A program made the translations under genes and the position numbers. A stretch of DNA of 20,227 nucleotides from a virus. Below, in pieces: positions 1 through 10,600 of the stretch. The DNA lies in the IMG/VR virus record IMGVR_UViG_3300042554_001053, positions 1-20,227 of that record, one strand, 5' to 3'. The number at the start of each line of letters is the position of its first letter. Positions within the stretch are counted from its first letter, which is position 1. The notes beneath the pieces were generated by a model. The model was not told the DNA's origin. It made no database searches and saw only the letters and a program-made list of their open reading frames with translations.

Positions 1-3000
1 CACCTTGCTGGATGTTCCTGCGGGGGTGTTTTCGTCCACGAACACAGCCAGTCCCTTGGAGTGGATGTCGTCACCGAGTTCAACCACACGAGAGATGTAT
101 CGTCCAATCGTGGACATAGTGATGGCGGCTCCGTATAGACCATACAGATACACAATCGGTGAAACTGCCGTGAGATTTCCGCGATTCAAGGTGTATTGCA
201 GGGTGGGAGAACCCGTAACCGTTGCAGTTGGATAGATCGTCTCGTTGTTGATGAACGAGTTTGATCCGATGCTGCGGCTTACCGAGCAACTGGTTGGAAT
301 CACTTCAGGAGCATAGAACTTCAGAACCTGTGCGCCATTGCAGGACGACAGATTCGGATATTGAATGAATCCCGTAGTGGCTTGCGAGAAATCGCAGCGA
401 CCAAGCGAGAACATCAGGTCGGTGCTGTTGTCCGCAACCGCCGCTCCGATCCCCTGTGGTACGAAAAGGGTTCCAACGCTCTGATTGTTTCCTGCGCGAC
501 CGCCCACCGCATCGGTGTTCTCGTTCGTGTTGTAGGATGAATCAGCGGCAAACAGTTCGTAACTGTCGCTGTTCGTGAGAACGCACAACGCGTATTCGCC
601 TGGCTCAAGATAAACGGGGCTGCTGAACTCAAACACCGTTTCCTGCGGAGAGGTGGCAGCAGCAGTGACTTCAGACGGCTTCTTCGTGACCGTGCTGAAC
701 GGAACCACAACAGAGGGTGACGGATATCCGCTCACGGTGGGACGAATCTGCACCGTGACTGGCAGCGAATCGTCTTTTGCAGCAAAATATAGGGATGCGG
801 TCTTCAGCATCAAGCCGTCAGGATACACCTTCTTGTCAACAAAGAATGTCTGCGAAAGCGGATCGCTCCAGTGCGTGGATTCAACGGAATCTATGTCACG
901 GTTGAACGGATCCTTTGAAACCGCTTCACTTGACACGGACTGCCGCCGTACTTCAGCAGGCAGCACCGAAATGCATCCGTTATCGCGCTGTTGCAGAACT
1001 CCGTTGCAATAGTACACCGCATCGGCAGCAATGCTGGCGTTTTCAGTGACTGCGGAATCCGAGATGCGAACCGTCTTCTCTCCGATGGTGTATGTGCCAG
1101 CGGTGATGCCGAAGGCGAACGATGCCGAGCCGTTTGCATCAGTGCTTACGCCTGCGGTCACCACGGTTCCATCAAAATACACGGAAAGACCAGTGGCATT
1201 GGGCTTCAGTCCGTGAACCGTTCCCGTGATCGTAGCCTGCGGAATGAACGGCAGTACACTACGATCCACGATGCGCGAACCAACACGATACTTGATGCGA
1301 TTCTTCAGTTTACGAGTCTTGATGAAGTTGCTTGTCTTCTGATTAACGCTGTCAGCCTTGCGGTTTGCACCGATGCGGTTGCTGCCAGAGTTTCTTGACG
1401 GGATGGCAGAATCGCTGGTGACGCGAGGCAGTTCAAGCACTCGCTTCTGAATCTCATCCTGCTCTTCCTCAATCTCCTCTATTCCCGTCCAGATGCTTTC
1501 CCAATCATTCCATTGGGTTCCGAATCCGCGTAGGTCGCTTGGATTCGCGGACTGCCAGTTGTCGTTCTCCATGAGAGAGTTCGTCTTGATGAGCGGACGA
1601 TATCCCGTGTCAAAGAACGGAGCAACGGTTGAAGACAGGTTCATGTATCCGAGCCAGTTCACCGTGTTGGACGGATTGATCTTTACCGTCTTGGTGTAGA
1701 ACTGATTCTCAATATATGGAACAGTGTCATAGATGAGCGTCATCACGCCATCGGTGGACACAGCCACGCCAGAGGTTGTGGAGGCGAAATCCGTGACACG
1801 AACTGCTTGCGTAGTAAAGAACGGACGCATCTCGCCACGCTCAAAGTCTATGGAGCAGGAGTACAGAGGATCCGTAACATCACCGACCGAGTGACCGTAG
1901 AACTCGTCCACGAAAATGGATGTCTTCAGAGGTTCTGTTGCTGTGGGAGCGGACGGAGCGCGGAGCGAACGCGACTCAATCTCGGATTCCGACAACGACA
2001 GTTTGGCAAATACCTCAACATCGTCCACCCGCTTTTCAAGTTTTCCGATGTCTGCCATCGTGAACCGCTTCGTTTCAACGGGATCAAGGATCACATCAGT
2101 GGTGTTGTGCGTATACGCAGGAACGATGATGGTGGAAATGACCAGTGCGTCCTGTGGATCGGGAGGAGCAACAGGAGACAGGTCGGGCGTTCCCTGAACC
2201 AAAAAGAACAGAGCAGAACCGTCATCGGGATCAGCCTTGACACACAGTTTGTCTATGCGGGGCAGGTAATGCGTGTAGTTCACGGAGGTGTTCTGCTCCA
2301 CCGTGAAGTTCGCGTTTCCGCCGTATGGCTTGATGCGGACAGCCCCTGCGGTCGGTCCGCTGTGGCGGAAGTCCAGGCAGTTTGCCAGAGATACCGTCTT
2401 GCCTGTCTTCGGATTCGTGAACAGCGGAATCTTTTCGTATGGAAGAGTTCCGTAGGACAGTGAGCCGATGAATGGTGCAGACTCAAGACCGCTGTGAACG
2501 AATCGCAGATACGAAACCGTGAGATTGATGTTGGGGGCGGAATACCGAGCATTGCTTGCTGCGGTGGACTTCAGATATAGCCGAGACAAGCCGTAGAACG
2601 ACTCTTTCTGTCCGTCATCCAACTCAAAATCAGCGGTGACATCAGTAGTGGAGTTGTCACTAGTGTTTGTTGCGATCACTGATGTAACTGCATACACATC
2701 GTAGTGATCAAACTCGTAATATACCTTCGCGTTTGTTGTGTCGGTGTCTGATGTATCTGTCCGTTTGTCTGCCACTGCTGCAAATGTGTCGGTGGTAGCA
2801 GTGCTGGTCTTTGTGCGATATTGACTAGTGAGAGACAAGTCAGGAGAGTAGATCGCGGGAACGATGACGCGAATCCCGTCACCCGTAAATCCAGCCCATC
2901 CGTTTGATGCAGAGTTCGTCACGGTCAAGGTGAACCGACCGTTGTCGCCAGACAGTGTTCCGCTTGAAAGCGCGGCACATTGTCCGTTGTTGTTCACAAT

Positions 3001-4713
3001 TCCGATCTGATTTATTTCTGACTGCGTGGTTGTGGCTGTTCCGTAGTTCTTGAAACGATAGGGAACGCTTGAACCAAGCGTATTAAAATTGGACGAAAGA
3101 TTTACGGTGTATACTGCTGTTTCGGGATTTCCGCCTGCTGCGGAAGTATAAGTTATTGTCGGAAGATCATCGCTGACGAGTTTTCCGTACAGCGTAAGGC
3201 TGGTGATGTTTCCGATTGCATAACCAGGCTTGATCTCATACACAAGCGAAGAGTTTGCCGTGTCTTTTACCGTTGGAAGATTGGTGTTTACGGTAGAGTT
3301 GAAGAATGCACCGAGAGTGTATCCCGTAGCAACATCCTGATAGATGAATCCTGTTCGTCCTGAAGTCACCGATCCGCTGATACCGTGCAGGAACACGCGA
3401 TATGTGTTCGTGCTGATGGGTAGCGCACCGTGAATACGGGCTGTTCCCTTCAGTGCGCGAGTATTATCCAAGAACCTGACAAGAGCAGAACCCGATGCGA
3501 TCTGCGCCAGATTATCCGCGAATGTCTGACCAAGATTGGTGGATCCGCCAACAGAGACATCAATGTAGTTGCCTACTGCATACGGGAAGGAGATCGCGGT
3601 TTCCGTGAGCGTGGTTCGTGCCTTCGGAAGGGTGACTTCCTGCGGGTAGGCATTTTCCACTTCCTTGCCGAAAACATAAGCCTTTCCGCTGCCGATGTTC
3701 AGTTTGTAGTTCGTGCTGTCGTTTGCCTTTACCTGCACATCAAAAGGTCTTACCGTGTAAGAACCTGATTCATCGTAGGTGCGACGAGCAAGCGCGTTCT
3801 CGATCTCCCCGTAGGTGACGCGCTCAACCTTCTTTGTGACACGACCCGCTTCAAAACGGAGCAGTTCCACGAAGTCGTTTGGTGTTTCCGTCAGGTCTGC
3901 CTGTCCAAGAGTCAAGACGATCTTGTAGCGGTCGGCTCCTGGTGCGTTGTAGTTGTAGGATCCGATTGCAGGATCGCGGAGAGAGGAGTCTTCCTGCTCC
4001 GTAACATTGTCGTTGGTGACGCTGAATCCGATCTTCTTGGACAGCAGCGCAAACGGCTCGCCACCAGCAGATGCAAACTCTAGATCACGATACTGCCCAT
4101 CGGTGTTTATCTGATACGGAGTAAACTGCTGCAAAGCGGTCTTCACAAAGAAACCGTTGATATAGAATATTCCCTCGGAAACACTGACAACCTTGCACGA
4201 TCCCGTAGCGTATGTCTCGGTCGCCAACGGAAGCGCGTTTGTACCTGTGTAACTAATGTTCGGGCTGTTTGTCAGGTTCACCGTAGACGCAGAGAACGCG
4301 GATCCTGAGTAGAAGTCTACGATCAGTATCAGATTTCCGTCTGTCTGCGAATCGGGAGCAAGATACCCTACAACTTTAGCCTTTGTTGTCTCTGCGGCGT
4401 TCGTGGAGGTCAGAATCGCCCCGACAAGCGGCTCAAAGTCCGTGACACCGAACAGAGGGGTTCCCACCCCAACACCCACCATGAGGTAGGACGAGTTGCG
4501 GACGGTGATACCACCGCCAACGATTCGTGAGCCGTCCTTGAACAGGTGGTCGCCTGCCCGCGACAACTGATCCTGAAGAATGGACTGCAACTGCGTGAGT
4601 TCACGCGCCTGAACCGCGTAACCAGGCTTGAAAAGCACACGCAAAAACCCCTTTGCAGAGTCAAAGTCATCGTAATATGGATTGATGTTGAAAATGCTGG
4701 GATCGTATGCCAT
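1..4713 (-). CDS. Giant DUF4815-family tail/baseplate structural protein, partial (3' end beyond left edge)
   Basis: The reading frame is open from the ATG at 4713 to base 1 (1571 codons, no stop), so the C terminus is outside the window. The N terminus (MAYDPSIFNINPYYDDFD, then GYAVQARELTQLQ by about residue 40) is the hallmark of the DUF4815 family of T4-like phage virion proteins. Further family signatures are DESGSYTVRPF near residue 320, YLPRIDK in the middle, and DPLSQTFFVDKKVYPDG followed by LPVTVQIRP around 1280-1320. Residues about 1175-1215 look like a small beta-sandwich insert. The visible end (VVELGDDIHSKGLAVFVDEN) is still family-like sequence. The start is supported by AGAGGA at 4718-4723, 4 bases upstream, and the gene begins 9 bases after the gp8-like stop. 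Role: virion protein, probably at the baseplate periphery or fibre base (inference from family and position). Its place after gp8 is where T4 has genes 9 and 10, but I see no gp9/gp10 similarity. Confidence 0.9.
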   Translation of the reverse strand, partial: MAYDPSIFNINPYYDDFDSAKGFLRVLFKPGYAVQARELTQLQSILQDQLSRAGDHLFKDGSRIVGGGITVRNSSYLMVGVGVGTPLFGVTDFEPLVGAILTSTNAAETTKAKVVGYLAPDSQTDGNLILIVDFYSGSAFSASTVNLTNSPNISYTGTNALPLATETYATGSCKVVSVSEGIFYINGFFVKTALQQFTPYQINTDGQYRDLEFASAGGEPFALLSKKIGFSVTNDNVTEQEDSSLRDPAIGSYNYNAPGADRYKIVLTLGQADLTETPNDFVELLRFEAGRVTKKVERVTYGEIENALARRTYDESGSYTVRPFDVQVKANDSTNYKLNIGSGKAYVFGKEVENAYPQEVTLPKARTTLTETAISFPYAVGNYIDVSVGGSTNLGQTFADNLAQIASGSALVRFLDNTRALKGTARIHGALPISTNTYRVFLHGISGSVTSGRTGFIYQDVATGYTLGAFFNSTVNTNLPTVKDTANSSLVYEIKPGYAIGNITSLTLYGKLVSDDLPTITYTSAAGGNPETAVYTVNLSSNFNTLGSSVPYRFKNYGTATTTQSEINQIGIVNNNGQCAALSSGTLSGDNGRFTLTVTNSASNGWAGFTGDGIRVIVPAIYSPDLSLTSQYRTKTSTATTDTFAAVADKRTDTSDTDTTNAKVYYEFDHYDVYAVTSVIATNTSDNSTTDVTADFELDDGQKESFYGLSRLYLKSTAASNARYSAPNINLTVSYLRFVHSGLESAPFIGSLSYGTLPYEKIPLFTNPKTGKTVSLANCLDFRHSGPTAGAVRIKPYGGNANFTVEQNTSVNYTHYLPRIDKLCVKADPDDGSALFFLVQGTPDLSPVAPPDPQDALVISTIIVPAYTHNTTDVILDPVETKRFTMADIGKLEKRVDDVEVFAKLSLSESEIESRSLRAPSAPTATEPLKTSIFVDEFYGHSVGDVTDPLYSCSIDFERGEMRPFFTTQAVRVTDFASTTSGVAVSTDGVMTLIYDTVPYIENQFYTKTVKINPSNTVNWLGYMNLSSTVAPFFDTGYRPLIKTNSLMENDNWQSANPSDLRGFGTQWNDWESIWTGIEEIEEEQDEIQKRVLELPRVTSDSAIPSRNSGSNRIGANRKADSVNQKTSNFIKTRKLKNRIKYRVGSRIVDRSVLPFIPQATITGTVHGLKPNATGLSVYFDGTVVTAGVSTDANGSASFAFGITAGTYTIGEKTVRISDSAVTENASIAADAVYYCNGVLQQRDNGCISVLPAEVRRQSVSSEAVSKDPFNRDIDSVESTHWSDPLSQTFFVDKKVYPDGLMLKTASLYFAAKDDSLPVTVQIRPTVSGYPSPSVVVPFSTVTKKPSEVTAAATSPQETVFEFSSPVYLEPGEYALCVLTNSDSYELFAADSSYNTNENTDAVGGRAGNNQSVGTLFVPQGIGAAVADNSTDLMFSLGRCDFSQATTGFIQYPNLSSCNGAQVLKFYAPEVIPTSCSVSRSIGSNSFINNETIYPTATVTGSPTLQYTLNRGNLTAVSPIVYLYGLYGAAITMSTIGRYISRVVELGDDIHSKGLAVFVDENTPAGTSSKV

Positions 4714-4722
4714 GTGTTCCTC

Positions 4723-7089
4723 TTAGAATCCTAGACGGAGCCTAAACTCTTCGGTTTGACCTGTTCCGCGTGTGACTGCTCGGACATTGTTTATGTATAG
4801 TATTTCCCCTGATGTTGGATCTATTTCTGGCAGGGTGTACTTACTGACAACATATGCTTCAAGTGCAGTTCCCGTAATGCCATAAGTCTCAACATCGCGG
4901 AACCGTCCAGTGACATTCGTGAGATAGAGAACACCGTATGCAGCATTTACAAAATCCCACCGATACACTGTTCCCCTTGCGTAATGCCCAAACTCGCCAG
5001 TGACACCCTGATGCACGGTGTCGCCGTTAGAGAACGAGTTCTGCGTGAGCGGAGAAGTCGTGATATCAACGAATCCTGTTTGTGAACTTACACTTGATGC
5101 GAGTTCAAGTATATGGAGTCCGCTATATGCAGGAGTATTGTTCAGATCAAAATACGACTGACCTGTCTCAATGACTTTATAGAGTCGCTGAACCTCGTTT
5201 GTGTTTTCAACTATTTCTGCTTTTACACCACTGGTTTTTGTTACAAGTACATATTCGCCGTTCGTGGCGGCTACAGCGGACACATCTCCAGTAACCTGTG
5301 AGGACTGTCCGTAAATATCGTATCCGTTTACAAAATTTCCATTTGTGATTAGGCGAACACCCAGTTGAGTAGAAGACTGATTCAGCACTGTGGCAGACAC
5401 GCTTATGTCGTATCCGTAACTGATGCCGTTACCGCTCGGAGTGGTTATAAGCGATCCTGCGGGAACGCTCTGCGTCACGGTTTCGCCAACAAAGAAATCG
5501 GGAGAGGTATTTACCGTAAGTGTATAATCACGAATACGATCAAGGCGAGTGACAAATCGTCCAGAAGAGTTCAGGGTCTTTAGCGTGACACGGTTCGTCT
5601 GCGAACTCGGAGCGGACTTTATGCTGTCAACCTTCGCAAGGGCAAAGGAATCAGTTCCGATGATATAGTTGTCCGCCGAACCGTCAAAGTGCGAGGCATC
5701 GGGGATAGCGTCCTCGCGGTACAGCGTGATGTCGCGGTAGTACGGTTCATCCTGTCCAGCAAGCAGTGCGGTGCCACCGAGCAGACGAGGGTTCTTTATT
5801 ATTCCGAACTGACGGTACGATCCGCCCGTAATAAATGTTTCGGAGTCTTCCTCACCGATATCAACAATAATGATGATGTCCTTTACATTCAGTTCTTTCA
5901 GAATATTGCTGCCGTGACCGCCCTTCGGAGACAGCACAGCCGTCAGGGTGGGGTGATCGGTTCCCGCAGAAATCTGGCTCGTGACTTCCACCAGAACCTT
6001 GCTGTAGTTTCTGCCGCCATTGCCGTTGATTTGTATGTCAACTGCGGTGATCTCTTTGTCGGAGTTCATCGTGGGGAACGCAAATGCCCCGCTGCCGTCA
6101 CCAACGATCTTGATGTATGGGAGGAAGTCCACTCCCGCACGAAGAGTGGATGTGGTTGGCGTGACAACGAAATCCACTGCATCATTTTCCACCGTGAACA
6201 CATATTCGTTCGTGCTTGATGTGGCTGCGGTGATCACACCGTAGTTGTTGATCTCTGCGGGATTGGCTTGGCTTGCGCTGACACGCATCACATAGCCAAC
6301 AAGATTGGTTGGCGTGTTGTTCGTGAGAAGGTTGATTCTGTCCCGAGAAGTCGGATCCGTGACTCGCACCCGCTTGGTAGTGGAGGTGATTTCCTCAAAA
6401 GCGGCGACTTCAATCGGATATGGAGTATTGCCACCAGCAATAACCGAGTTGAATGCATACGGATACTCGCCTGGCGTGGCGGTGTTGTCCACATCAATGC
6501 GGGTGATCTCTCCGTTGACTGCCTCAATCTGTGCGTTGTACTGATTCTGTGTTTCGTTGTCGCTGCTCAGGGACGCAACATCAATGGGAATGTAGTCCGT
6601 GAGTTCATACGGAAGATCGCCTTCCTTGATGGTGGCAAGGTACTTCCATGTGTAGCCATCGGAAACCGTGAACGGCTCGGTGGTGACTTGGCTTGGCTTG
6701 ACGGTTGATCCGTTTTGGCTCCCACCGTTGTTTCCAAGGCACTTATACACATGGTTTGCGTCCGTAACCACATAGAATATGGCAGGATCAGTGTCGTCAA
6801 ACAAGTCTACCGCGTCATCGTACTGATCGTACACCGTTCCGTTTGTCCACTCGTAGCGGGGCAGGGCAAACAGTATGTTCTGCGGGTTCAGTTTCTTGTA
6901 GCCCACGATCTCGTTCATCACCTGATATTCTGCGGCAACCGTGTCGGAATACGCAGAAGGGCTGTTCTCGTTTGCCCATGTTGTTCCCTTTGCAACGAAA
7001 AAGAAGTACTGATTCTCGTTGCGCTCAAGTTCCGAAAGGAAACTCTCCGCGTATGACCGTTCTATGGATGCCTTCAGGTAACTCGCCAT
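4723..7089 (-). CDS. 8: Baseplate wedge protein, gp8-like, with large insertions
   Basis: This 788-residue protein is a relative of T4 gp8, the wedge subunit that is about 334 residues in T4. N-terminal family features are LPRYEWTNGTVYDQYDD at 76-92, VYKC at 114-117 and DGYTWKYL at 144-151, followed by a YIPID segment near 166-170. YRQFGIIKNP at 425-434 and the extreme C terminus (PTSGEILYINN at 758-768, then QTEEF at 778-782) resemble the matching T4 gp8 segments from memory. Between these anchors lie extra beta-rich stretches, roughly residues 180-420 and 455-755, that T4 gp8 lacks. The second is encoded in DNA of about 40-47% GC (lines from 5101 to 5280), against 50% near 6601-6660. The start has GGGGA 5' of the ATG, and the gene starts 11 bases after the preceding stop. 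Role: it joins with gp6 and the gp7-position protein in the wedge (known for T4; inferred here). Confidence 0.85.
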   Translation of the reverse strand: MASYLKASIERSYAESFLSELERNENQYFFFVAKGTTWANENSPSAYSDTVAAEYQVMNEIVGYKKLNPQNILFALPRYEWTNGTVYDQYDDAVDLFDDTDPAIFYVVTDANHVYKCLGNNGGSQNGSTVKPSQVTTEPFTVSDGYTWKYLATIKEGDLPYELTDYIPIDVASLSSDNETQNQYNAQIEAVNGEITRIDVDNTATPGEYPYAFNSVIAGGNTPYPIEVAAFEEITSTTKRVRVTDPTSRDRINLLTNNTPTNLVGYVMRVSASQANPAEINNYGVITAATSSTNEYVFTVENDAVDFVVTPTTSTLRAGVDFLPYIKIVGDGSGAFAFPTMNSDKEITAVDIQINGNGGRNYSKVLVEVTSQISAGTDHPTLTAVLSPKGGHGSNILKELNVKDIIIIVDIGEEDSETFITGGSYRQFGIIKNPRLLGGTALLAGQDEPYYRDITLYREDAIPDASHFDGSADNYIIGTDSFALAKVDSIKSAPSSQTNRVTLKTLNSSGRFVTRLDRIRDYTLTVNTSPDFFVGETVTQSVPAGSLITTPSGNGISYGYDISVSATVLNQSSTQLGVRLITNGNFVNGYDIYGQSSQVTGDVSAVAATNGEYVLVTKTSGVKAEIVENTNEVQRLYKVIETGQSYFDLNNTPAYSGLHILELASSVSSQTGFVDITTSPLTQNSFSNGDTVHQGVTGEFGHYARGTVYRWDFVNAAYGVLYLTNVTGRFRDVETYGITGTALEAYVVSKYTLPEIDPTSGEILYINNVRAVTRGTGQTEEFRLRLGF

Positions 7090-7100
7090 TTGTATTCCCC

Positions 7101-7634
7101 TTATCCGATGTTACTATATGTATCGCCACCCAATACCGTTCCATCGGCAAGCACGGTTCCCGCAGACTTGTACAGCGAGTCAGGGAATGTGAAGAACTCC
7201 TGCAAAGTGATTCCGCCAAAGCAGATGCCCGCAGGGATGGTGGACAGACCCTGCGTGTTCGGGTGGTGTTCAATATCCCAATAGGTGAGTCCTGCCGTGT
7301 ATGCGCTGTTGTGCGATTTCGCAAACGAATCAGGCAGGGTTTCCGACAAGTTGTACTTGTACGACAGGTACTGATACACCTGCTGCCGCTCCACTTCCGT
7401 GAGTTTGCGGTTGAACACGATGACTTCATGCAGCACGCCAGTAAACGAGTACGATGGAGTGTTTGCAAGAACGGAATTGATCCAAGCCTGTGAACCAACC
7501 ACACCACTACCAGTGGCACCAGCACTGATGTTTGCACCAATGCGACCAATGATGATGTCCGCAGCATTATATTGATTTGGACCTGCGGCGAATCCATTTT
7601 CTAATTGTGGAAGAAACAAGTCTCCGTCTGGCAT
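7101..7634 (-). CDS. Detached C-terminal half of a LamG/concanavalin A-like domain plus tail (177 aa)
   Basis: The protein lacks the front of a lectin fold but has its characteristic end: DIIIGRIG at 26-33, then GVLHEVIVFNRKLTEVERQQ at 66-85 and VYQYLSYKYNL at 86-96, the usual close of phage LamG-like domains. Residues 97-177 form a short unassigned tail. The upstream 1619-residue protein has the front half of such a domain (GLVLWLKPENI at 509-519 to VFLNGD at 954-959) but no such ending, so this ORF looks like its missing piece. Start ATG at 7634 with AAGGGAG at 7642-7648, 7 bases upstream. It is in the same frame as the upstream gene, with a single TAA and four sense codons between them. 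Role: probably part of, or a partner to, the host-binding adhesin (inference). It could also be a non-functional remnant, although the intact frame and good ribosome site argue for expression. Confidence 0.75.
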   Translation of the reverse strand: MPDGDLFLPQLENGFAAGPNQYNAADIIIGRIGANISAGATGSGVVGSQAWINSVLANTPSYSFTGVLHEVIVFNRKLTEVERQQVYQYLSYKYNLSETLPDSFAKSHNSAYTAGLTYWDIEHHPNTQGLSTIPAGICFGGITLQEFFTFPDSLYKSAGTVLADGTVLGGDTYSNIG

Positions 7635-7641
7635 ATGATTG

Positions 7642-7648
7642 CTCCCTT
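7642..7648 (-). promoter_or_regulatory. Ribosome binding site AAGGGAG of the 177-aa LamG-end gene
   Basis: AAGGGAG lies 7 bases upstream of the ATG at 7634 and overlaps the TAA of the preceding gene. It shows that the LamG tail gene can be translated on its own rather than only by readthrough. Confidence 0.75.
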
Positions 7649-10600
7649 ACACTCCGAACCGTCCGCGTGTGCTGTTGAAGTTCTGCAAAATTTCTTGGGG
7701 TGTCATCGCCCGAGAATAGACACGAACCATTGACACTTCTCCCAACCATCTGTAATCAATTCCAGTTCGGATATAGAATTGTTGATTTCCCATGATACGA
7801 TCACCCACAGAAACCTTTTTTTCACTATACACTTCTGCTCCATTAAATGCTGCTTCCTTTACGAGAGAACCGTTCGCATACATCTGCAAACGAGTTGTGT
7901 TTGTGGCGGCAGAATATTCAGAAATGAAAACCAAATGCGTCCATCGGGAGGTAATGTTGTATGGAGCATTCCACTGAACATACTTCTGACCACCAATATT
8001 CATGCTCCAAAAGTAGACGTTAGCAGTGGTGTACGAGCCATAATACGGAAGCCCTCCCGAACCAGCAAACATTTTAAGTTCGCCGTCTGTCGGAGTTGAT
8101 GGCTTGACCCACGCTTCCCATGTCATTTTCTCGCTGTTTGTCGGAATCACATCCGAGTTTGTGGTGATGACAGTGGTTTTCCCATCAAACACGATGGAAT
8201 TGGTTGCTGTAGCAGGACGACCAAACACAGAACTGATTGCGCCAGATGGGCTAGTGTCGTAAACAGTTCCGACACCATTGTTCAGCAAATCTTCAATGCT
8301 TGGTTCGGTTCCGTCCACAACATCAATTCGCGGACGGAAGAACAGGGTTTCCGCACCAGGAACCGAGTCTCCATAGTGCAGCACTCGTAATCGGGATGTA
8401 TTCGGTTCAGCAGATCCCCATATCAAATCATTATAGACACCACCCGCACCACCAGAAAGCGGAGCGTAGGTCAGCCCGTTTCCACTTCTTACATAGAATC
8501 CACTATACGGATCGTTTCCTCCTGTAGCAGTTCCAAAAGGATGCACATGACCAACAACAAGAATCCATGTGTCTTGTTTCCCAGTAAACGCAGAGGATTC
8601 AGAACTATTTGCAGTGAAATATGCATTAGTCTGTGCTGTACCGTTAAACTTGCTGGTATAAGATGCGTTTGCTGCTCCAAAGTAAAAAGTTCCAGTGCCA
8701 AGCACTTTTCTATTCACCCAAACCGAATATCGGTATTTCTTTGTTCCAACGATTGGCACTGCGCCACCAATGAATCCACCGTTTGGATTGAACGCGGCAT
8801 TCGTGTCTATTGTAGAGTGATTTTCTGCTCGCCAAACAGTCTCCATGTTTCCCCAAGGATCAGGATACCGCTGTATGGAGTTCGTCATGGGGCTTCCGTA
8901 GAGAGTAGCCCACGAAGGATAACTGCTCGTTGTACGAGAAGCGCGACCGTCAATGTCTCCCTGATTGTAAGGAAGGAGTTGGAATCTGCCCACATACAGT
9001 TCTGTTCCTGCTGGCAATGACGGGAAAAAACTCAAACCACATAGACTTACAACAGTATCAGAACCAGCGGTAGATGGACCTATCTTGGTTCTGCTCACTC
9101 GATACCATCCGTTACCAATGTCTTGAATTGTCGCCTGTGCAGAATCGTTTGTGCCAAGACCATATATGTACGCTGCTATGTTAGAAGGAAGAGGGGTTCC
9201 GTCTACTTTACGAACACAAACACTAAAAGTCCATGCAATTGCAGTGCGAGTGTCCCGCCAAGCAACATTATTGTTTCTATTGTCGATATAAAAGTTTGCG
9301 TTGGCTGCCAAAGTGATTTTATAAACTTCATCCGTTCCCAAAGCGGGTGTTCCCGCTTGCTGAGTAACACGAACCGCTGACAGGTTGCTGCTAGGATCTC
9401 CACGCAACGACACAGGATCTACAGGCTTCAAGACATTTATAGGAGTAGGAACAAAACTCTGGTCGCGCAGCAAGTCTGCGCTAAATCCAGAAAGATACTC
9501 ACTCACACAAGCAGTCCTACCCGCATCAAACGAATAGATCAGATTCTTGGAAATCAAATAGTCTTCCGTGTTTGGAGGCGACACCGAAGCAACCCTGCGT
9601 CCAGTGGAGCGCGACTTGTTCAGTCCCTGATCTCCGTTCAGGAACACATCAATCTTGTTTTCAGAGTCACGAACGGCTTCTCCGACACAGATGCCCAAGC
9701 ACGCTCCCGACACATGGGGATCGTACACGATGGTGTTCTGAAGCACGCCTGTCTGATCGCCGTATGGACGGAACCCAAACACTCCTGCTGGAGGCAGTGA
9801 CGCGCCAGGATACATCACCGTGCCATTGGGAAGAATGCTGTAGTACGCACTCGTCTGCTGTGCGGCTGTTCTGTCCTGTTCGTTGTAAGACCGACTGAAC
9901 AGCACGGAGTCAAATCGCACGGACGGATTAGCCGAAAGATCACAGTTCGTGTTTCGTGATCCGAGCAGTCCGTAGCCGTAACTCAACCCATCACGGGTGG
10001 ACTTGTAGACCACGAAAATGTCTGCGTCATCGGTGATCTTCAGTGGACGCTTCAGATACAGGTGCTGTCCCGTGAGCATTGCAGCAGCACTGCTGCCTGT
10101 TCCTGTGGTGTATCCAAGTCCAACCACGCCACCGAGAGTAGCACCCGCGTATACGGAAGCAGGAGCAAACACGATTCCACCGTTGAACGAAACGCCTGTT
10201 GCGCCACCGAATCCTGCTGTTTGCAGGGTGGGACGCAGTTTGTCAATCGTGACTCCCGCGTACACAATGCTTGTTATTCCAGCACTGCTGTTCACCGTGG
10301 ACGCAGTTGGCACAACAGGATTGATTCCGTTCCACATTCCAAGAATGGTAATAGAGTGTCCGTTTCTAGCCGTGTGTGGCGTAGTGTTATGGAATGAAGA
10401 GTCCATGTAGAATGTTTTGCCGTATCCTGCAAAAACAGTTCGCCTTACAACACCATCTACTCGGTAGACAATGTTTGGCTCAACATATTCTATTTCACAA
10501 ATGGTGTTGTCAAACGCGGAATAATTTGTGCCTGCATTTTCTAGTGTTGTTGCATTAACTGTTTTTTCGTATACCGATAGTGTTCGCGTAAGCGAAAGCG

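Noticed and set aside
1807-2463. A 218-codon open frame on the plus strand (and another of 237 codons at 11592-12305)
   Set aside because: Both are antisense to strongly supported phage genes, have Arg/Cys/Val-rich shadow-like sequence, and match no family. Their length follows from the codon bias of the real strand.
7025-7597. A 190-codon minus-strand frame overlapping the 177-aa gene
   Set aside because: It is Ser/Arg/Thr/Cys-rich with no recognisable motif. The competing frame has a clear LamG ending and a proper ribosome site.
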